A DNA stretch of 64,000 nt from Eubacterium multiforme. Lineage in GTDB: Bacteria; Bacillota; Clostridia; Clostridiales; Clostridiaceae. Positions 26,813 through 37,410 of the stretch are shown here, in pieces; position 1 is the stretch's first letter; each line of letters starts with the position of its first letter. A program made the translations under genes and the position numbers. The notes below the pieces were generated by a model. It saw only the letters and a program-made list of their open reading frames with translations. It made no database searches and had not been told where the DNA came from. The stretch is from the NCBI RefSeq assembly GCF_030813415.1, contig NZ_JAUSUF010000006.1:1-64000 (forward strand). The letters run 5' to 3'.

Positions 26813-27598
26813 CTAAATCATAATAGGTAAAGTACTGCAACCTATTCCTCCACCAACTTTTATTATTTCATCATATTCACAATAAAATGCTTTATATCCT
26901 GCTTTTTTTAATATCTTCATTACTTCTGTATCGCTGCATATTATTCTTTTCTTTCCAAGTGCTAAAATATTTGTTCCAAGATTGTCTGCACTTTCATTAG
27001 ATATATGATAAATATTTTTTATTTCTTCCTCTATTTTGTCACTATCATATACATAATCACTTAATATTGCTGATTTTTTATCTAATATATTAAATACACA
27101 ATCTAAGTGCAGTTTATTTTCTGAATCAAATCTTATAGGTACAACCTTATATTTTAATTTATTATCTTCAACATATTTTGTTAATTCTTCTATTGCCACT
27201 TCATTAGTTCTTTGGCTTATACCCACAAATATAGTTGATCCAAAAATTACAACATCTCCACCTTCAATTTTATTTTCAAATACATAGTGTTTAATCTTAT
27301 TTTTTCTAACATATTCCATAAGATTTTTTGTTTCTTTTTTTCTACTTACAGAGGTTAGATTACATATAAGTAAAGTATCACCTAAAGAAATTCCTAAGTC
27401 ACGAGTAAACACTTCACTAGGTCCACATTCTGTATTTAAAAAATAATATTTTATACCCTGTGCTGATAATATATTAAGTAAATTATTATAATTATTAAAT
27501 ACCTTCTCTTTGCAGAAAAGATTTTTATATTTATTATTAGGATTAATGATTTCTAAATAACTTGGGTATCTCATTAATACATATTTTATTTCTTTCAT
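26813..27598 (-). CDS. Dimethylarginine dimethylaminohydrolase-like (amidinotransferase superfamily) protein
   Basis: Predicted guanidine-modifying hydrolase, 261 residues. It has the superfamily motifs FTRDLG (64-69), EGGDVVIFG (112-120), GISQRTN (126-132), the catalytic His in HLDC (164-167), and the nucleophile Cys254 in GGGIGCST. The layout and length match DDAH, which turns N-methylated arginines into citrulline, rather than the longer arginine deiminase. Substrates other than methylarginine are possible. It is a single-gene unit, far from the arc operon. Confidence 0.8.
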   Translation of the reverse strand: MKEIKYVLMRYPSYLEIINPNNKYKNLFCKEKVFNNYNNLLNILSAQGIKYYFLNTECGPSEVFTRDLGISLGDTLLICNLTSVSRKKETKNLMEYVRKNKIKHYVFENKIEGGDVVIFGSTIFVGISQRTNEVAIEELTKYVEDNKLKYKVVPIRFDSENKLHLDCVFNILDKKSAILSDYVYDSDKIEEEIKNIYHISNESADNLGTNILALGKKRIICSDTEVMKILKKAGYKAFYCEYDEIIKVGGGIGCSTLPIMI

Positions 27599-27719
27599 AT
27601 TTTATTCCTCTTTCGCTATAATCTCACAATTTATTCTTCCAAAAACTAAATGTTTTGTCAATGATATTTTATTATTTTATAATGTATCACACTTAAAGAA
27701 TAATTAACAGTATTTATCA

Positions 27720-27747
27720 CAAAAAAGAGGGATTTTAATTTCCCTCT
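27720..27747 (-). terminator. Terminator of the repeat-rich secreted protein gene
   Basis: AGAGGGA pairs with TCCCTCT, followed by six T on the minus strand. Confidence 0.85.
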
Positions 27748-27753
27748 CTTGAA

Positions 27754-28332
27754 TTATTTTTCTAGTTCTTTTTCATTAAGTTTATCTTTATCTTCTTTTT
27801 TAGTGTCATCTTCTTCATTAAAAGTACTTTTATCTTCTAATTCATTACTTTTTTTAGTATCATTTTCTTCTTTAAGAGTACTCTTATCACTTGATTTTTC
27901 TAATTTATCTTCTTTTTTATCCTTTGATATATCATCATTTACACTAGTTTCCTTTTCAGCTCTTTCCTTTTTCTTAGAAATTTCTATTTTTTTTGCATAT
28001 CCTTGTGGTGGAATAGATTTTGTAATTTTTTTATCTAACTCTATTGAAACATAATCTCCAACTTCAAATTTGATTTTTTCTTTTTCTTTGCATTCTTTGT
28101 TCATTTTAGTATTCTTATCAACTACAACAACAATTTTATCTTTACATACTCCACAAGCTTTCATATATCCATTTACAACTATTTTTACATCTTTGGAATC
28201 ATTACACTTTTCTACTGAAGTAATTTCTCCAATTAATATAGGTTTTTTAAATTCTGTTGCTGATGCTGAAAAGCTAAAAATTCCAACAAATAATACTGCA
28301 CTAAGTATAATCTTTTCAAAAAATTTTTTCAT
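27754..28332 (-). CDS. Secreted protein with charged C-terminal repeats
   Basis: 192 residues with a signal peptide (MKKFFEKIILSAVLFVGIFS, cleavage after SASA). The middle (30-115) is a small beta-rich domain with a CGVC pair and GDYVSIELDKKI, resembling a secreted OB-type fold. The last 75 residues are Lys/Glu/Asp-rich and contain an imperfect 18-residue tandem repeat (DKSTLKEENDTKK, then DKSTFNEEDDTKK). The function is unknown. It may sit in the envelope, with the tail reaching through the wall. AAGGAGG precedes the ATG. Confidence 0.65.
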   Translation of the reverse strand: MKKFFEKIILSAVLFVGIFSFSASATEFKKPILIGEITSVEKCNDSKDVKIVVNGYMKACGVCKDKIVVVVDKNTKMNKECKEKEKIKFEVGDYVSIELDKKITKSIPPQGYAKKIEISKKKERAEKETSVNDDISKDKKEDKLEKSSDKSTLKEENDTKKSNELEDKSTFNEEDDTKKEDKDKLNEKELEK

Positions 28333-28478
28333 ACTCTTTTGCCTCCTTTTAGTGAATACAAAAAGTATTTTCCCTCAAACATTTAAAATTTATTCAAATA
28401 TTTATTTTTAAATGGCTACTTTATATTTTATATGAATATAATTTTAATGAGAGTAATATTTAGGAGGCTATATAATAT

Positions 28479-28859
28479 ATGAATACAAAAAAATATGAAC
28501 TATTTCAAAGAGGTAAATGTTTATTTCTCTATCTTTTAGTTTTACTTGTTATAGCCTTTTTCATTACAATAATTACAGATTTTATATATGCTGATGTATT
28601 TCTTATTCTTGGTTTAATAACATCAATTATTGGAGGTTTTTCTTTATATGGAGAATCTCATATTGGCAGCGGAATTAATTCTTTAGGTCAAAGTAATTCC
28701 CAGTATGTTTCAAGAGCTGATTTAGAAATAACTCATCATGAGAAGGAATCTTTAGATAGAGCTAATAATGCTTTAAGGACAACTTTATTTGATGTTAAAT
28801 TTCACAGTTTTGAAATAATGCTTTCAGGAATAATATTGATTATATTAAGCATAATATAA
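28479..28859 (+). CDS. Small membrane protein of unknown function
   Basis: 126 residues with three predicted membrane helices: two near the N-terminus (about 14-35 and 40-55) and one at the C-terminus (about 108-126). The loop between them holds GESHIGSGINSLGQSN and a charged helix (HHEKESLDRANNALR). I recognise no family. TAGGAGG lies 10 bases before the ATG, and a strong terminator follows, so it is a real single-gene unit convergent with aspS. Confidence 0.65.
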   Translation: MNTKKYELFQRGKCLFLYLLVLLVIAFFITIITDFIYADVFLILGLITSIIGGFSLYGESHIGSGINSLGQSNSQYVSRADLEITHHEKESLDRANNALRTTLFDVKFHSFEIMLSGIILIILSII

Positions 28860-28868
28860 AAATTCACC

Positions 28869-28900
28869 AAAAAAAGGTGCCTTAATAGACACCTTTTTTT
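28869..28900. terminator. Bidirectional terminator
   Basis: A-run plus GGTG pairs with CACC plus T-run (11-base stem with a 10-base loop). It ends the small membrane gene on the plus strand and the aspS operon on the minus strand. Confidence 0.88.
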
Positions 28901-28907
28901 ATTTTAA

Positions 28908-30698
28908 TTAATCTTCTTTTTTAACATTAATTGAAATTCCAAGTTCTGAAAGTTGTTTTTCATCTACTATGTTTGGAGCTTCACTTAAGTAGCAATATGC
29001 ATTTTGATTTTTAGGGAATGCAATAACATCCTTAATATTTTCAGTTCCAGCTAAGAACATTATCATTCTATCTAAACCAAATGCTAAACCGCCATGTGGT
29101 GGTGGTCCAAATTTAAATGCTTCTAATAAGAATCCAAATCTATTCCAGGCTTCTTCCATAGTAAAGCCTAATGCCTTAAACATTCTTTCTTGAAGCTCAG
29201 TATCATGTATTCTTATTGATCCTCCACCTAATTCTTCTCCATTTAATACTAAATCATAGGCTATTGATCTAACCTTTCCTGGATCTGTTTCTAAGAATTC
29301 TAAATCCTCTTCCATTGGTGCTGTAAATGGATGGTGACATGCTGTATATCTTCCTTCCTCTTCACTATACTCAAATAATGGGAATTCTGTAATCCAAGTG
29401 AAATTAAATTCATTTTTATCTTTAATTAAATCAAGTTTCTTTGCAAGTTCTAATCTTAATGCACCTAAACTTTGGAATACTACTGAATTTTTATCAGCAA
29501 CAATTAGCACTAAGTCTCCCTTATTTGCATTAGCTTTATTTAAAAGATTTTCCATTTGTTCTTCTGATAAGAACTTAGCTATTGGAGATTGTATTGTACC
29601 ATCTTCTTTAACTTTTATCCAAGCAAGACCCTTTGCTTTATATGTTTTAACAAATTCTCCAAATCTATCTATATCTTTTCTTCCAATTGTAGCTCCACCT
29701 TCAACACAAAGGCATCTTACTGATCCACCATTTGAAATAGCATCAGAGAATACTTTAAATTCAACATCTTTTACAGCTTCTGTAAGGTCTTGAATTTTCA
29801 TTCCAAATCTTAAATCAGGTTTATCTGAACCATAGCTTTCCATAGCTTCTTTAAATGTCATTCTCTTAATTGGAAGTGATACTTCATGTCCTAATACTTC
29901 TTTAAATACATGGGCTATTAAGCCTTCATTTAATTTCATTATATCTTCTTGATCAACAAAGCTCATTTCTAAATCTACTTGAGTAAATTCTGGTTGTCTA
30001 TTAGCTCTTAAATCCTCATCTCTAAAACATTTAGTTATTTGATAGTATTTATCAAAACCTGATACCATTAATAATTGTTTAAATATTTGAGGTGATTGAG
30101 GAAGTGCATAAAACATTCCTGGATAATTTCTTGAAGGAACTAAATAATCTCTTGCTCCTTCTGGAGTACTCTTAGTTAAAATAGGAGTTTCAACTTCTAA
30201 GAAACCATTATTATCTAAATAATCTCTAACTGCCTTTGATGCTCTGTTTCTTATCATAAAAATTCTTTGCATATCTGGTCTTCTAAGGTCTAAATATCTA
30301 TATTTTAATCTTATATTTTCAGCTGCATCTAAATTTTCTTTTATATATATTGGTGGAGTTTCTGATTCTGAAAGAATTTTTATATCCTCACATTTTAATT
30401 CTACAAGACCTGTAGGTAAATCCTTATTTGGAGCTTCTCTTAAAACTACTTCTCCAGTTACTGCTATACAATACTCTGGTCTAACTCCCTTTGCCTTTTC
30501 AAATACTTCTTCTTTAACGTCGTCTCCAAAAACTACCTGCATTATCCCAGTTATATCTCTTAAATCAATAAACTGTAATCCTCCAAGTTTTCTGTTTCTT
30601 TGAACCCATCCCATTAAGGTAATATTTTTACCTACATGTTCTTCTCTAGGTTCACCACACATCATTGTTCTTTTTAATCCGCTAAGCGCTTCTGCCAT
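28908..30698 (-). CDS. aspS: Aspartyl-tRNA synthetase
   Basis: Class II synthetase charging tRNA-Asp, 596 residues from ATG 30698. GGAGG lies 8 bases upstream; the in-frame ATG at 30713 overlaps that site. An N-terminal OB anticodon-binding domain (VGKNITLMGWVQRNRKLGGL) is followed by the catalytic core with motif 2 (FRDEDLRANRQPEFTQVDLE), the bacterial GAD insertion domain (about 280-420), and motif 3 GLAFGLDRMIMFL. It is the last gene of the rel-to-aspS run, 55 bases after hisS. Confidence 0.97.
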   Translation of the reverse strand: MAEALSGLKRTMMCGEPREEHVGKNITLMGWVQRNRKLGGLQFIDLRDITGIMQVVFGDDVKEEVFEKAKGVRPEYCIAVTGEVVLREAPNKDLPTGLVELKCEDIKILSESETPPIYIKENLDAAENIRLKYRYLDLRRPDMQRIFMIRNRASKAVRDYLDNNGFLEVETPILTKSTPEGARDYLVPSRNYPGMFYALPQSPQIFKQLLMVSGFDKYYQITKCFRDEDLRANRQPEFTQVDLEMSFVDQEDIMKLNEGLIAHVFKEVLGHEVSLPIKRMTFKEAMESYGSDKPDLRFGMKIQDLTEAVKDVEFKVFSDAISNGGSVRCLCVEGGATIGRKDIDRFGEFVKTYKAKGLAWIKVKEDGTIQSPIAKFLSEEQMENLLNKANANKGDLVLIVADKNSVVFQSLGALRLELAKKLDLIKDKNEFNFTWITEFPLFEYSEEEGRYTACHHPFTAPMEEDLEFLETDPGKVRSIAYDLVLNGEELGGGSIRIHDTELQERMFKALGFTMEEAWNRFGFLLEAFKFGPPPHGGLAFGLDRMIMFLAGTENIKDVIAFPKNQNAYCYLSEAPNIVDEKQLSELGISINVKKED

Positions 30699-30753
30699 AT
30701 GTGATTCCTCCATATCTATTTAATTATTTTTCACAATTTAAATTTAATTAATA

Positions 30754-32004
30754 TTAAGCTTTAATAACTTCTTTTATTTTTTCTAAATCATCTATACTTA
30801 ATTCAAATTGTTCTCCATCTTCCATTCTTTTAAATCTTGCAACTCTATTTAAAAGTTCATCTTCTCCTAAGACAACATTAAACTTTGCTCCAATTTTATT
30901 AGCATATTTCATTTCTGCCTTAAAACTTCTTCCTGCATGATTTATTTCTGAACTTACTCCAATTTCTCTTAAAGCATGAGCTAATTTAAAAGCTTCCTTA
31001 GCTCCATCTTCTCCTCTAGCTGCTAAATAAAGTTCTACTACAGGTTCCTTTGGAATTTCTATATTTTCTTTTTCAATTGCCATTATAAGTCTTTCTATTC
31101 CCATACCAAATCCAACAGCTGGTGTTTCTGGTCCACCAATCTCTTCAATTAGCTTATCATATCTTCCTCCACCACATACTGTGAAATCTGAATTTAATAT
31201 TTCAAATATTGTTTTAGTATAATAATCAAGACCTCTAACTATACCTGGATCTATATTGTATTCTATTCCTAAAATATCTAAATACTCTTTTACCTTACTA
31301 AAGTGATCACTACATTCTTCACATATGTAATCTAATATTATAGGTGCATTTTTTGTAATTTCTTTGCATTTATGTTCCTTACAATCTAATATTCTCATAG
31401 GATTTTTTTGGAATCTAGTTTTGCAAGTAGGACATAATCCTTCATAATTTTCTTCTAAGAAATTTTTTAATGCTTCATTATATTTAGGTCTACATTTAGG
31501 ACATCCTAAATTATTTATATTAAGGCTTAAGCCTTTAAGTCCAATTTTCTTTAAAACAGTCATAGCAAGTGCCATAACTTCTGCATCTATTGAAGGTTTC
31601 TCACTTCCAAACATTTCAATTCCATATTGATGAAATTGTCTATATCTTCCCTTTTGAGCCTTTTCATATCTAAAGCAAGGAGTTATATAAAAAAGTTTAG
31701 TTGGTTGTGCTTCATTAAATAATCTATTTTCAATAAAAGCTCTAACTGCTGGTGCAGTTCCTTCTGGCTTTAATGTTATACTTCTCCCACCTTTGTCTTC
31801 AAAAGTATACATTTCCTTTTGAACTATATCTGTTGTTTCTCCAACTCCTCTTAAAAATAATTCTGTATGTTCAAATATTGGAGTTCTTATTTCCCTTATT
31901 CCAAAATTCTTTGATATTTCTCTAAATATATTTTCAACATAATGCCATTTATAAGCATCACTTGGTAACATATCCTTAGTACCCTTAGGTGCTTGTATTT
32001 CCAT
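30754..32004 (-). CDS. hisS: Histidyl-tRNA synthetase
   Basis: Class II synthetase charging tRNA-His, 416 residues. It has motif 1 ([16 protein letters not shown]), motif 2 ([20 protein letters not shown]), and the histidine-specific motifs [11 protein letters not shown] near 260 and [11 protein letters not shown] near 298 (motif 3). A C-terminal anticodon-binding domain follows. Residues about 170-225 carry four CxxC-type pairs, a zinc-ribbon-like insert seen in some clostridial forms. It begins 11 bases after hemZ. Confidence 0.97.
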   Translation of the reverse strand: MEIQAPKGTKDMLPSDAYKWHYVENIFREISKNFGIREIRTPIFEHTELFLRGVGETTDIVQKEMYTFEDKGGRSITLKPEGTAPAVRAFIENRLFNEAQPTKLFYITPCFRYEKAQKGRYRQFHQYGIEMFGSEKPSIDAEVMALAMTVLKKIGLKGLSLNINNLGCPKCRPKYNEALKNFLEENYEGLCPTCKTRFQKNPMRILDCKEHKCKEITKNAPIILDYICEECSDHFSKVKEYLDILGIEYNIDPGIVRGLDYYTKTIFEILNSDFTVCGGGRYDKLIEEIGGPETPAVGFGMGIERLIMAIEKENIEIPKEPVVELYLAARGEDGAKEAFKLAHALREIGVSSEINHAGRSFKAEMKYANKIGAKFNVVLGEDELLNRVARFKRMEDGEQFELSIDDLEKIKEVIKA

Positions 32005-32015
32005 CTATTTCCCTC

Positions 32016-33443
32016 CTACTTATATAAAGTATCAAGTAATTTAATCTTACCTTCAACCATTTCATCAATTCTTTTTACATATTCTCTAACATCTTTAACA
32101 TTTGGAAATCTTTCTATTCTATTTTCATCTAAAAAGACTACTTTTGATACTGCATCAGCTCCAAGGGCTATTATTGTTTGAGTATCTTCTATCATCTGCA
32201 TATTATAAATGCATTCTTTACCTTCCTTTGCATAACCTAGGTTTTCCATATTTCCAACCATGTTTTTTTGTCTATACATGTAATATGCTTTAAGTCCTAA
32301 GTCTTTAGAGAGTTCCTTACTTAAACTATACATTTTAGCAATTTCCTCTTGTCCTTTAATGCCAAGACCTTTTTTTAGTATGAAATTTTCATAAAGTCTT
32401 GAACCTCTTTTTAATGAAAGACCATGTATTGTTAAACTATCAGGCTTAAGTTTACTTATTTCATTAACAGTATTTTCAGCCTCTTTAATACCTTCTCCTG
32501 GAAGTCCAATTATCATATCCATATTTATATCATTAAATCCAAGGTTTCTTGCCATATTAAACTTTTCTTTAACATCTTCTACTGTATGATTTCTTCCAAT
32601 TAATTTTAAAGTATTATCATTCATTGTTTGAGGATTTATACTTATTCTTGAAACATTATACTTTTTCATAGTATTTAGCTTTTCTTCTGTGATTGAATCA
32701 GGTCTTCCACATTCAACTGTAAATTCTGAAAGGTTTTTATTATTTACAAATGAATTATAAATCTTATTCATTATATCTTCAAATTCTTCATTAGAAACAG
32801 CTGTTGGAGTTCCTCCTCCAAAATAAACTGTTTCTATCTCTAAATTTTTGTTATCTACATATTCTTTAATCTTTTCTATTTCATAAGAAAGTGCATTTAA
32901 ATAAGGAGTAACAAGTTTTTTATTTCCATAAATAGGATTAGATGCAAAGGAACAGTATAAACATCTTGTTGGACAAAAAGCCATTCCTATATATATAGCA
33001 ATTTTTTCATGATTAATATTTACAAAACTTTCTTCACGTTTTGCAACCTCTATACAAAGTTTTGCCTTTTCACTACTTGCTAAATATTTGTCCTTAAAAT
33101 ATTTTACTATTTCTTCTTCACTTTTTCCTTCATTAAGAAGTTTTAAGGCAATCTTAGAAGGTCTTATACCTACTAAGATTCCCCAAGGATAATCATCATT
33201 AGTTAACTCCTTAAGACTTTTAAATACTACCTTTTTAATTGAATCCTTTATATTGTCATAAATCTTTTCTTCTCTTTCAAAGTCTTCTTTTTTAAATACA
33301 ACTTTTTCATCGTATACAGTTACCAAATAATCAAACTTTTCTTCTTCTTTAAACTTTAATTCATCTAAAGGAAAATATAAATTAAACATTTGATATACAT
33401 CATATCTATATTTTAAATCATTTAATCCTATATTAATTACCAT
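32016..33443 (-). CDS. hemZ: HemZ-type radical SAM protein (coproporphyrinogen dehydrogenase-like)
   Basis: 475-residue radical SAM enzyme of the HemN/HemZ group. The [4Fe-4S] cluster motif CPTRCLYC is near residue 159, in MAFCPTRCLYCSFAS. It is followed by ETVYFGGGTPTA and the SAM-binding ISINPQTMND. The roughly 150-residue N-terminal extension marks HemZ. The annotated reaction is oxygen-independent coproporphyrinogen III oxidation, but many relatives have other roles and no other heme gene is seen here. It is encoded 9 bases after the MBL hydrolase gene, inside the rel-aspS operon. Confidence 0.85.
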   Translation of the reverse strand: MVINIGLNDLKYRYDVYQMFNLYFPLDELKFKEEEKFDYLVTVYDEKVVFKKEDFEREEKIYDNIKDSIKKVVFKSLKELTNDDYPWGILVGIRPSKIALKLLNEGKSEEEIVKYFKDKYLASSEKAKLCIEVAKREESFVNINHEKIAIYIGMAFCPTRCLYCSFASNPIYGNKKLVTPYLNALSYEIEKIKEYVDNKNLEIETVYFGGGTPTAVSNEEFEDIMNKIYNSFVNNKNLSEFTVECGRPDSITEEKLNTMKKYNVSRISINPQTMNDNTLKLIGRNHTVEDVKEKFNMARNLGFNDINMDMIIGLPGEGIKEAENTVNEISKLKPDSLTIHGLSLKRGSRLYENFILKKGLGIKGQEEIAKMYSLSKELSKDLGLKAYYMYRQKNMVGNMENLGYAKEGKECIYNMQMIEDTQTIIALGADAVSKVVFLDENRIERFPNVKDVREYVKRIDEMVEGKIKLLDTLYK

Positions 33444-33452
33444 AGTTTCTCC

Positions 33453-34052
33453 TTAGTTTAAAAATGGATTATATTTCTTTTCATATCCTACTGAAGTCTT
33501 TGGTCCATGACCTGGATATACATTAATATCATCACCTAATGGTAATATTTTAGTTTTTATACTATTTATTATTTTGCCAAAGTCTCCTCCTGTAAAATCT
33601 GTTCTTCCAATAGATCCTTTAAATAAAGTATCTCCTGAAAATAAATCATTATCAATTAAGAAACATACTCCTCCTTCTGTATGTCCTGGAGTATGAAGAA
33701 CCTTAATTTTATGATTTCCAATAGAAAACTCTGAGTCTTCTGATAAAAGTCCATCAGGTTTTCTTATATTTCCAAATATATAATTGTCACTTTCCATATA
33801 TTTAATTTCATCACCATGAACATAAAATGGAATATTAAATAAACTACTTAAATGCTCTACTGCTCCTACATGATCTAAATGTCCATGAGTTAATAAAATA
33901 AACTTTGGCTTTACATCTAAATCCTTTATTATTCCTTCAAGTCTTACATCATCTCCACCTGGATCTAATATGCAAGCTTCCTTTGTATCTTCATCAATTA
34001 CTATATAACAGTTTGCATCATACATACCTGCAGGTATTGTCTTTATTATCAT
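33453..34052 (-). CDS. MBL-fold hydrolase, glyoxalase II-like
   Basis: 199-residue metallo-beta-lactamase-fold hydrolase. The zinc motif is THGHLDHVGA, with later ligands in HTPGHTEGGVCF, FSGDTLF and PGHGPKT, all four conserved. The start is ATG 34052 (MIIKTIPAGMYDANCYI), with GGAG 9 bases upstream; the longer in-frame form would overlap dtd and lacks a ribosome site. Family members cleave S-lactoylglutathione-type thioesters; the substrate here is unknown. It sits between dtd and hemZ in one operon. Confidence 0.88.
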   Translation of the reverse strand: MIIKTIPAGMYDANCYIVIDEDTKEACILDPGGDDVRLEGIIKDLDVKPKFILLTHGHLDHVGAVEHLSSLFNIPFYVHGDEIKYMESDNYIFGNIRKPDGLLSEDSEFSIGNHKIKVLHTPGHTEGGVCFLIDNDLFSGDTLFKGSIGRTDFTGGDFGKIINSIKTKILPLGDDINVYPGHGPKTSVGYEKKYNPFLN

Positions 34053-34071
34053 AAAAGCATCTCCTTTAAGA

Positions 34072-34521
34072 TTAAAATTGTTTAAAGCTATCAAGTAAAA
34101 TTGTTACAGGACCGTCATTTTGTATATCTACCTTCATATCTGCACCAAACTCTCCCGTTTCAACCTTTAAATTTGTCTCTTTCAACATTTCTATGAACTT
34201 ATCATATAAAATTTTAGCTTCTTCTCCACCTTTGGCATTCATAAAATTAGGTCTTCGCCCTTTTCTACAATCACCATATAAAGTAAATTGGGAAATTGCT
34301 AAAATTTCTCCATTCACATCTAATAAAGATTTATTCATCTTATCATTTTCATCTTCAAAAATTCTAAGATTTATTATTTTATCCTTTATATACTTTAAAT
34401 CTTCTATTGTATCCTCTTTCGAGATTCCAATAAGAACATTTAATCCTAAATTTATTTTTCCTACTACTTCCCCATTAATTGTTACCTTTGAGGAAGAAAC
34501 TCTCTGTACTACAGCTCTCAA
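34072..34521 (-). CDS. dtd: D-aminoacyl-tRNA deacylase
   Basis: Removes D-amino acids and glycine mischarged on tRNA. It has the two signature loops: [10 protein letters not shown] near 77 and the cross-subunit [11 protein letters not shown] near 135. I place the start at TTG 34521 (149 residues, [13 protein letters not shown], the normal N-terminus), with AAGGA 10 bases upstream. The GTG at 34530 is only two bases from the ribosome site. It lies 16 bases after rel, a common clostridial and bacillar pairing. Confidence 0.95.
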   Translation of the reverse strand: MRAVVQRVSSSKVTINGEVVGKINLGLNVLIGISKEDTIEDLKYIKDKIINLRIFEDENDKMNKSLLDVNGEILAISQFTLYGDCRKGRRPNFMNAKGGEEAKILYDKFIEMLKETNLKVETGEFGADMKVDIQNDGPVTILLDSFKQF

Positions 34522-34537
34522 AAAGAACACATCCTTT

Positions 34538-36730
34538 TTAATTATTCATTCTATATACGTCTATTACCCCTTTAATCTTTCTTATAGCTTTCATAAATTC
34601 CTTTAATTGTTCAATTGAATTTATTTTAACTTTTACATTTATTAAGGCTACATTGCCTTTAGCTGAATTTGCATTTAATGCATTAAGAGGTAATCCCTTT
34701 TCATTTATGATAATCATTATTTCAGATAAAATACCCATTCTATCTTCTGTCTTTATTTGAATCTCAGCTACATATCCTGAACCTTTAGCTTTACCAAAAC
34801 TAGCTTCAACTATTTTTTCAGGTTCTGTTTCTATTAATGTTTTTAAATTACTACAGTCTTTCCTATGGATTGATACTCCTCTTCCTTTAGTTATATATCC
34901 TAAAACTTCATCTCCTGGAACTGGATTGCAACATTTGGCAAATCTCACCATAATATTGTTCAATCCCTTAACTGTTATTCCGTAATTTTTTTCTTCTTCT
35001 TTATTTTTCTCATGTCTTTCATTCTTTTGTATCTGTTCTTCAATATTTTTTTCTACAAGTTCTTTAGAATATTTTTCTTTTTCCTCAATATTGTCTTCTT
35101 TAAGTCTTGAAACAAAAGCTGAAGGACTTATCATTCCCATTCCTATATTTGCATAAAGATCCTCTAGTTGATGAACATTATATCTTTTAAGCATTTTTTC
35201 ATAAACATCACCTTTAGCTATATCACTAAAAGTAACACATTGCTTTTTAAGTTCCTTTTCTAAAAGTTCCTTACCTTTATCAATATTTTCTTCCTTCTTA
35301 ACTCTCTTAAACCACTGTCTTATTTTGCTCTTTGCTTGATTACTCTTTGCAATATTAAGCCAATCCATATTAGGACCTTTAGCTACTTTAGATGTTATTA
35401 TCTCTACTATTTCACCAGTTTTTAATTTATAATCTAAAGGAACTATTTTTCCATTAACCTTTGCTCCAACACATCTATTACCTATGTCTGTATGAATTCT
35501 ATATGCAAAGTCAATTGGCGTTGAACCACTAGCTAGATTAATAACTACGCCCTTTGGGGTAAATACAAATACTTCATCTGAAAAAAGATCTATTTTAAAT
35601 CCTTCCATAAACTCTTCTGCATCTGAAGTATCCTTTTGCCATTCTAGTATATCTCTAAGCCATGCAAGCTTAGTTTCAAAGTCCATACCTTTATCATCAT
35701 CTGTACCTTCTTTATACTTCCAATGGGCAGCAATACCATATTCAGCAGTTTTATGCATTTCAAAAGTTCTAATTTGAATTTCAAAAGTTTTTCCTTGTGG
35801 TCCAATTACTGTTGTATGTAAAGATTGATACATATTAGGCTTAGGCATTGCTATATAATCTTTAAATCTTCCTGGAATAGGTTTATATATTGTATGAACA
35901 ATTCCAAGAACACCATAGCAATCCTTAACAGAATCGACTAAAATTCTTATAGCCGTTAAATCAAAAATTTGCTCAATACTTTTATGTTTTTTAACCATCT
36001 TCCTATATATACTATAAAAATGTTTTGGTCTTCCTTCAATGTCAGCATCTATACCTGAATCTTCAAGTTTCTTTTGCAAATCTTTTATAACACTTGCTAT
36101 ATATTCTTCTCTTTCTCTTCTTTTTTCTGCAATTTTATAAACTAAATCATAATATTCCTCTTCATGTAAATATCTAAAAGCTAAGTCTTCAAGTTCCCAC
36201 TTTATTTTAGACATACCAAGTCTATGAGCAAGTGGTGCATATATATCCAAAGTTTCCTTTGCCTTTTCCTTTTGCTTTTCCTTTTTCATAAACTTTAAAG
36301 TTCTCATATTATGAAGTCTATCAGCTAATTTTATAATAATTACTCTAATATCCTTTGCCATTGCAAGAAGCATTTTTCTAACATTATCTGCCTGTTGTTC
36401 TTCCTTGGTTTTATACTTTATCTTTCCAAGCTTAGTTACACCTTCTACTAAGTTTGCAACTTCAACACTAAATTCACGTGCCATATCTTCATAAGTATAA
36501 TCTGTATCTTCAATTACATCATGTAAAAGTCCTGCAGCAATTGTACTAGTATCCATTCCAAGTTCAGCTAAAATACAGGCTACATCTATAGGATGTATTA
36601 TATATGGCTCTCCTGATTCTCTACTTTGATTTTTATGAGCTTCTTTTGCTAAATTATAAGCTTTTTTAATTATTTCAATGTCAACATTGTTACAATTTTC
36701 GTTTATAAGTTTAATTAAATCTTCTATCAT
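34538..36730 (-). CDS. relA: Bifunctional (p)ppGpp synthetase/hydrolase Rel
   Basis: Stringent-response enzyme, 730 residues of full Rel/SpoT length. An HD hydrolase domain (HPIDVACIL near 47, LLHDVIEDT near 68) and a synthetase domain (about 235-345, [13 protein letters not shown], then [13 protein letters not shown]) come first. A TGS domain (about 385-445, [13 protein letters not shown]), a helical/CxC region ([13 protein letters not shown]) and a C-terminal ACT domain (about 655-730) follow. Both active sites look intact. The gene heads the rel-dtd-MBL-hemZ-hisS-aspS series. Confidence 0.96.
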   Translation of the reverse strand: MIEDLIKLINENCNNVDIEIIKKAYNLAKEAHKNQSRESGEPYIIHPIDVACILAELGMDTSTIAAGLLHDVIEDTDYTYEDMAREFSVEVANLVEGVTKLGKIKYKTKEEQQADNVRKMLLAMAKDIRVIIIKLADRLHNMRTLKFMKKEKQKEKAKETLDIYAPLAHRLGMSKIKWELEDLAFRYLHEEEYYDLVYKIAEKRREREEYIASVIKDLQKKLEDSGIDADIEGRPKHFYSIYRKMVKKHKSIEQIFDLTAIRILVDSVKDCYGVLGIVHTIYKPIPGRFKDYIAMPKPNMYQSLHTTVIGPQGKTFEIQIRTFEMHKTAEYGIAAHWKYKEGTDDDKGMDFETKLAWLRDILEWQKDTSDAEEFMEGFKIDLFSDEVFVFTPKGVVINLASGSTPIDFAYRIHTDIGNRCVGAKVNGKIVPLDYKLKTGEIVEIITSKVAKGPNMDWLNIAKSNQAKSKIRQWFKRVKKEENIDKGKELLEKELKKQCVTFSDIAKGDVYEKMLKRYNVHQLEDLYANIGMGMISPSAFVSRLKEDNIEEKEKYSKELVEKNIEEQIQKNERHEKNKEEEKNYGITVKGLNNIMVRFAKCCNPVPGDEVLGYITKGRGVSIHRKDCSNLKTLIETEPEKIVEASFGKAKGSGYVAEIQIKTEDRMGILSEIMIIINEKGLPLNALNANSAKGNVALINVKVKINSIEQLKEFMKAIRKIKGVIDVYRMNN

Positions 36731-36782
36731 TAGGATTACTCTCCCTTAAAATAGTATAAAAACTATAATTACTAAAATCAAA

Positions 36783-36802
36783 GGCTGGTTTTCTAACCAG
36801 CC
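36783..36802 (-). terminator. Short hairpin between apt and rel
   Basis: GGCTGGTT pairs perfectly with AACCAGCC around a 4-base loop. On the minus strand it is followed by TTTGATTTTAG, a moderate T-tail, so it could terminate or attenuate apt read-through into rel. Confidence 0.6.
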
Positions 36803-36846
36803 ATTATCTAATATTATATAATATTGTCAAATCATTTTCAATAATT

Positions 36847-37365
36847 TTAAATATTGTATTTTGTTAGAGACTTAACATCATAACCTTTAAGTTTATCTCT
36901 TCCTTTTAAGTCTGTAAGTTCAATAACAAAGTCTAATGACACAACTTCTCCACCTGCAAGTTCTACTAGTTTAGCAACTGCTTCTATAGTTCCTCCTGTT
37001 GCTAATAAATCATCAACAATTGCAACTCTTTGTCCTTTTTTTATAGCACCTTTGTGTAACTCTAAATTATCTGTACCATATTCTAAATCATAAGCTATTG
37101 ATATAGTTTCTCCTGGTAATTTTCCTGGTTTTCTAACTGGAATAAAACCTACACCTAATGCATAAGCAACTGGAACACCAAATATAAATCCTCTAGCTTC
37201 TGGACCTACTACAACATCTATGTTTTTGTCTTTTAAATTTTCAACAATTTGATTAACAGAATCTCTTAATCCTTCTCCATCACCTATTAATGTAGTTATA
37301 TCTTTAAAGCTTATTCCTTCTTTTGGAAAGTTTTCAACTACTCTTATCTTATCTTTTAAATCCAT
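36847..37365 (-). CDS. apt: Adenine phosphoribosyltransferase
   Basis: Purine salvage: adenine plus PRPP gives AMP. The 172-residue protein has [20 protein letters not shown] near 57 (substrate loops) and the PRPP-binding [14 protein letters not shown] near 118. Length is normal. It lies 45 bases after the RecJ-like gene and upstream of rel, the common recJ-apt-rel order of Firmicutes. GGAGG precedes the ATG. Confidence 0.96.
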   Translation of the reverse strand: MDLKDKIRVVENFPKEGISFKDITTLIGDGEGLRDSVNQIVENLKDKNIDVVVGPEARGFIFGVPVAYALGVGFIPVRKPGKLPGETISIAYDLEYGTDNLELHKGAIKKGQRVAIVDDLLATGGTIEAVAKLVELAGGEVVSLDFVIELTDLKGRDKLKGYDVKSLTKYNI

Positions 37366-37410
37366 ATTAATTCCTCCAATATTTTAAGAATTTTAAATAA
37401 TGATTATTTT

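Noticed and set aside
33453-34094. Longer start for the MBL hydrolase (34094)
   Set aside because: It would overlap dtd, lacks a ribosome site, and the ATG at 34052 has GGAG and the normal family N-terminus.
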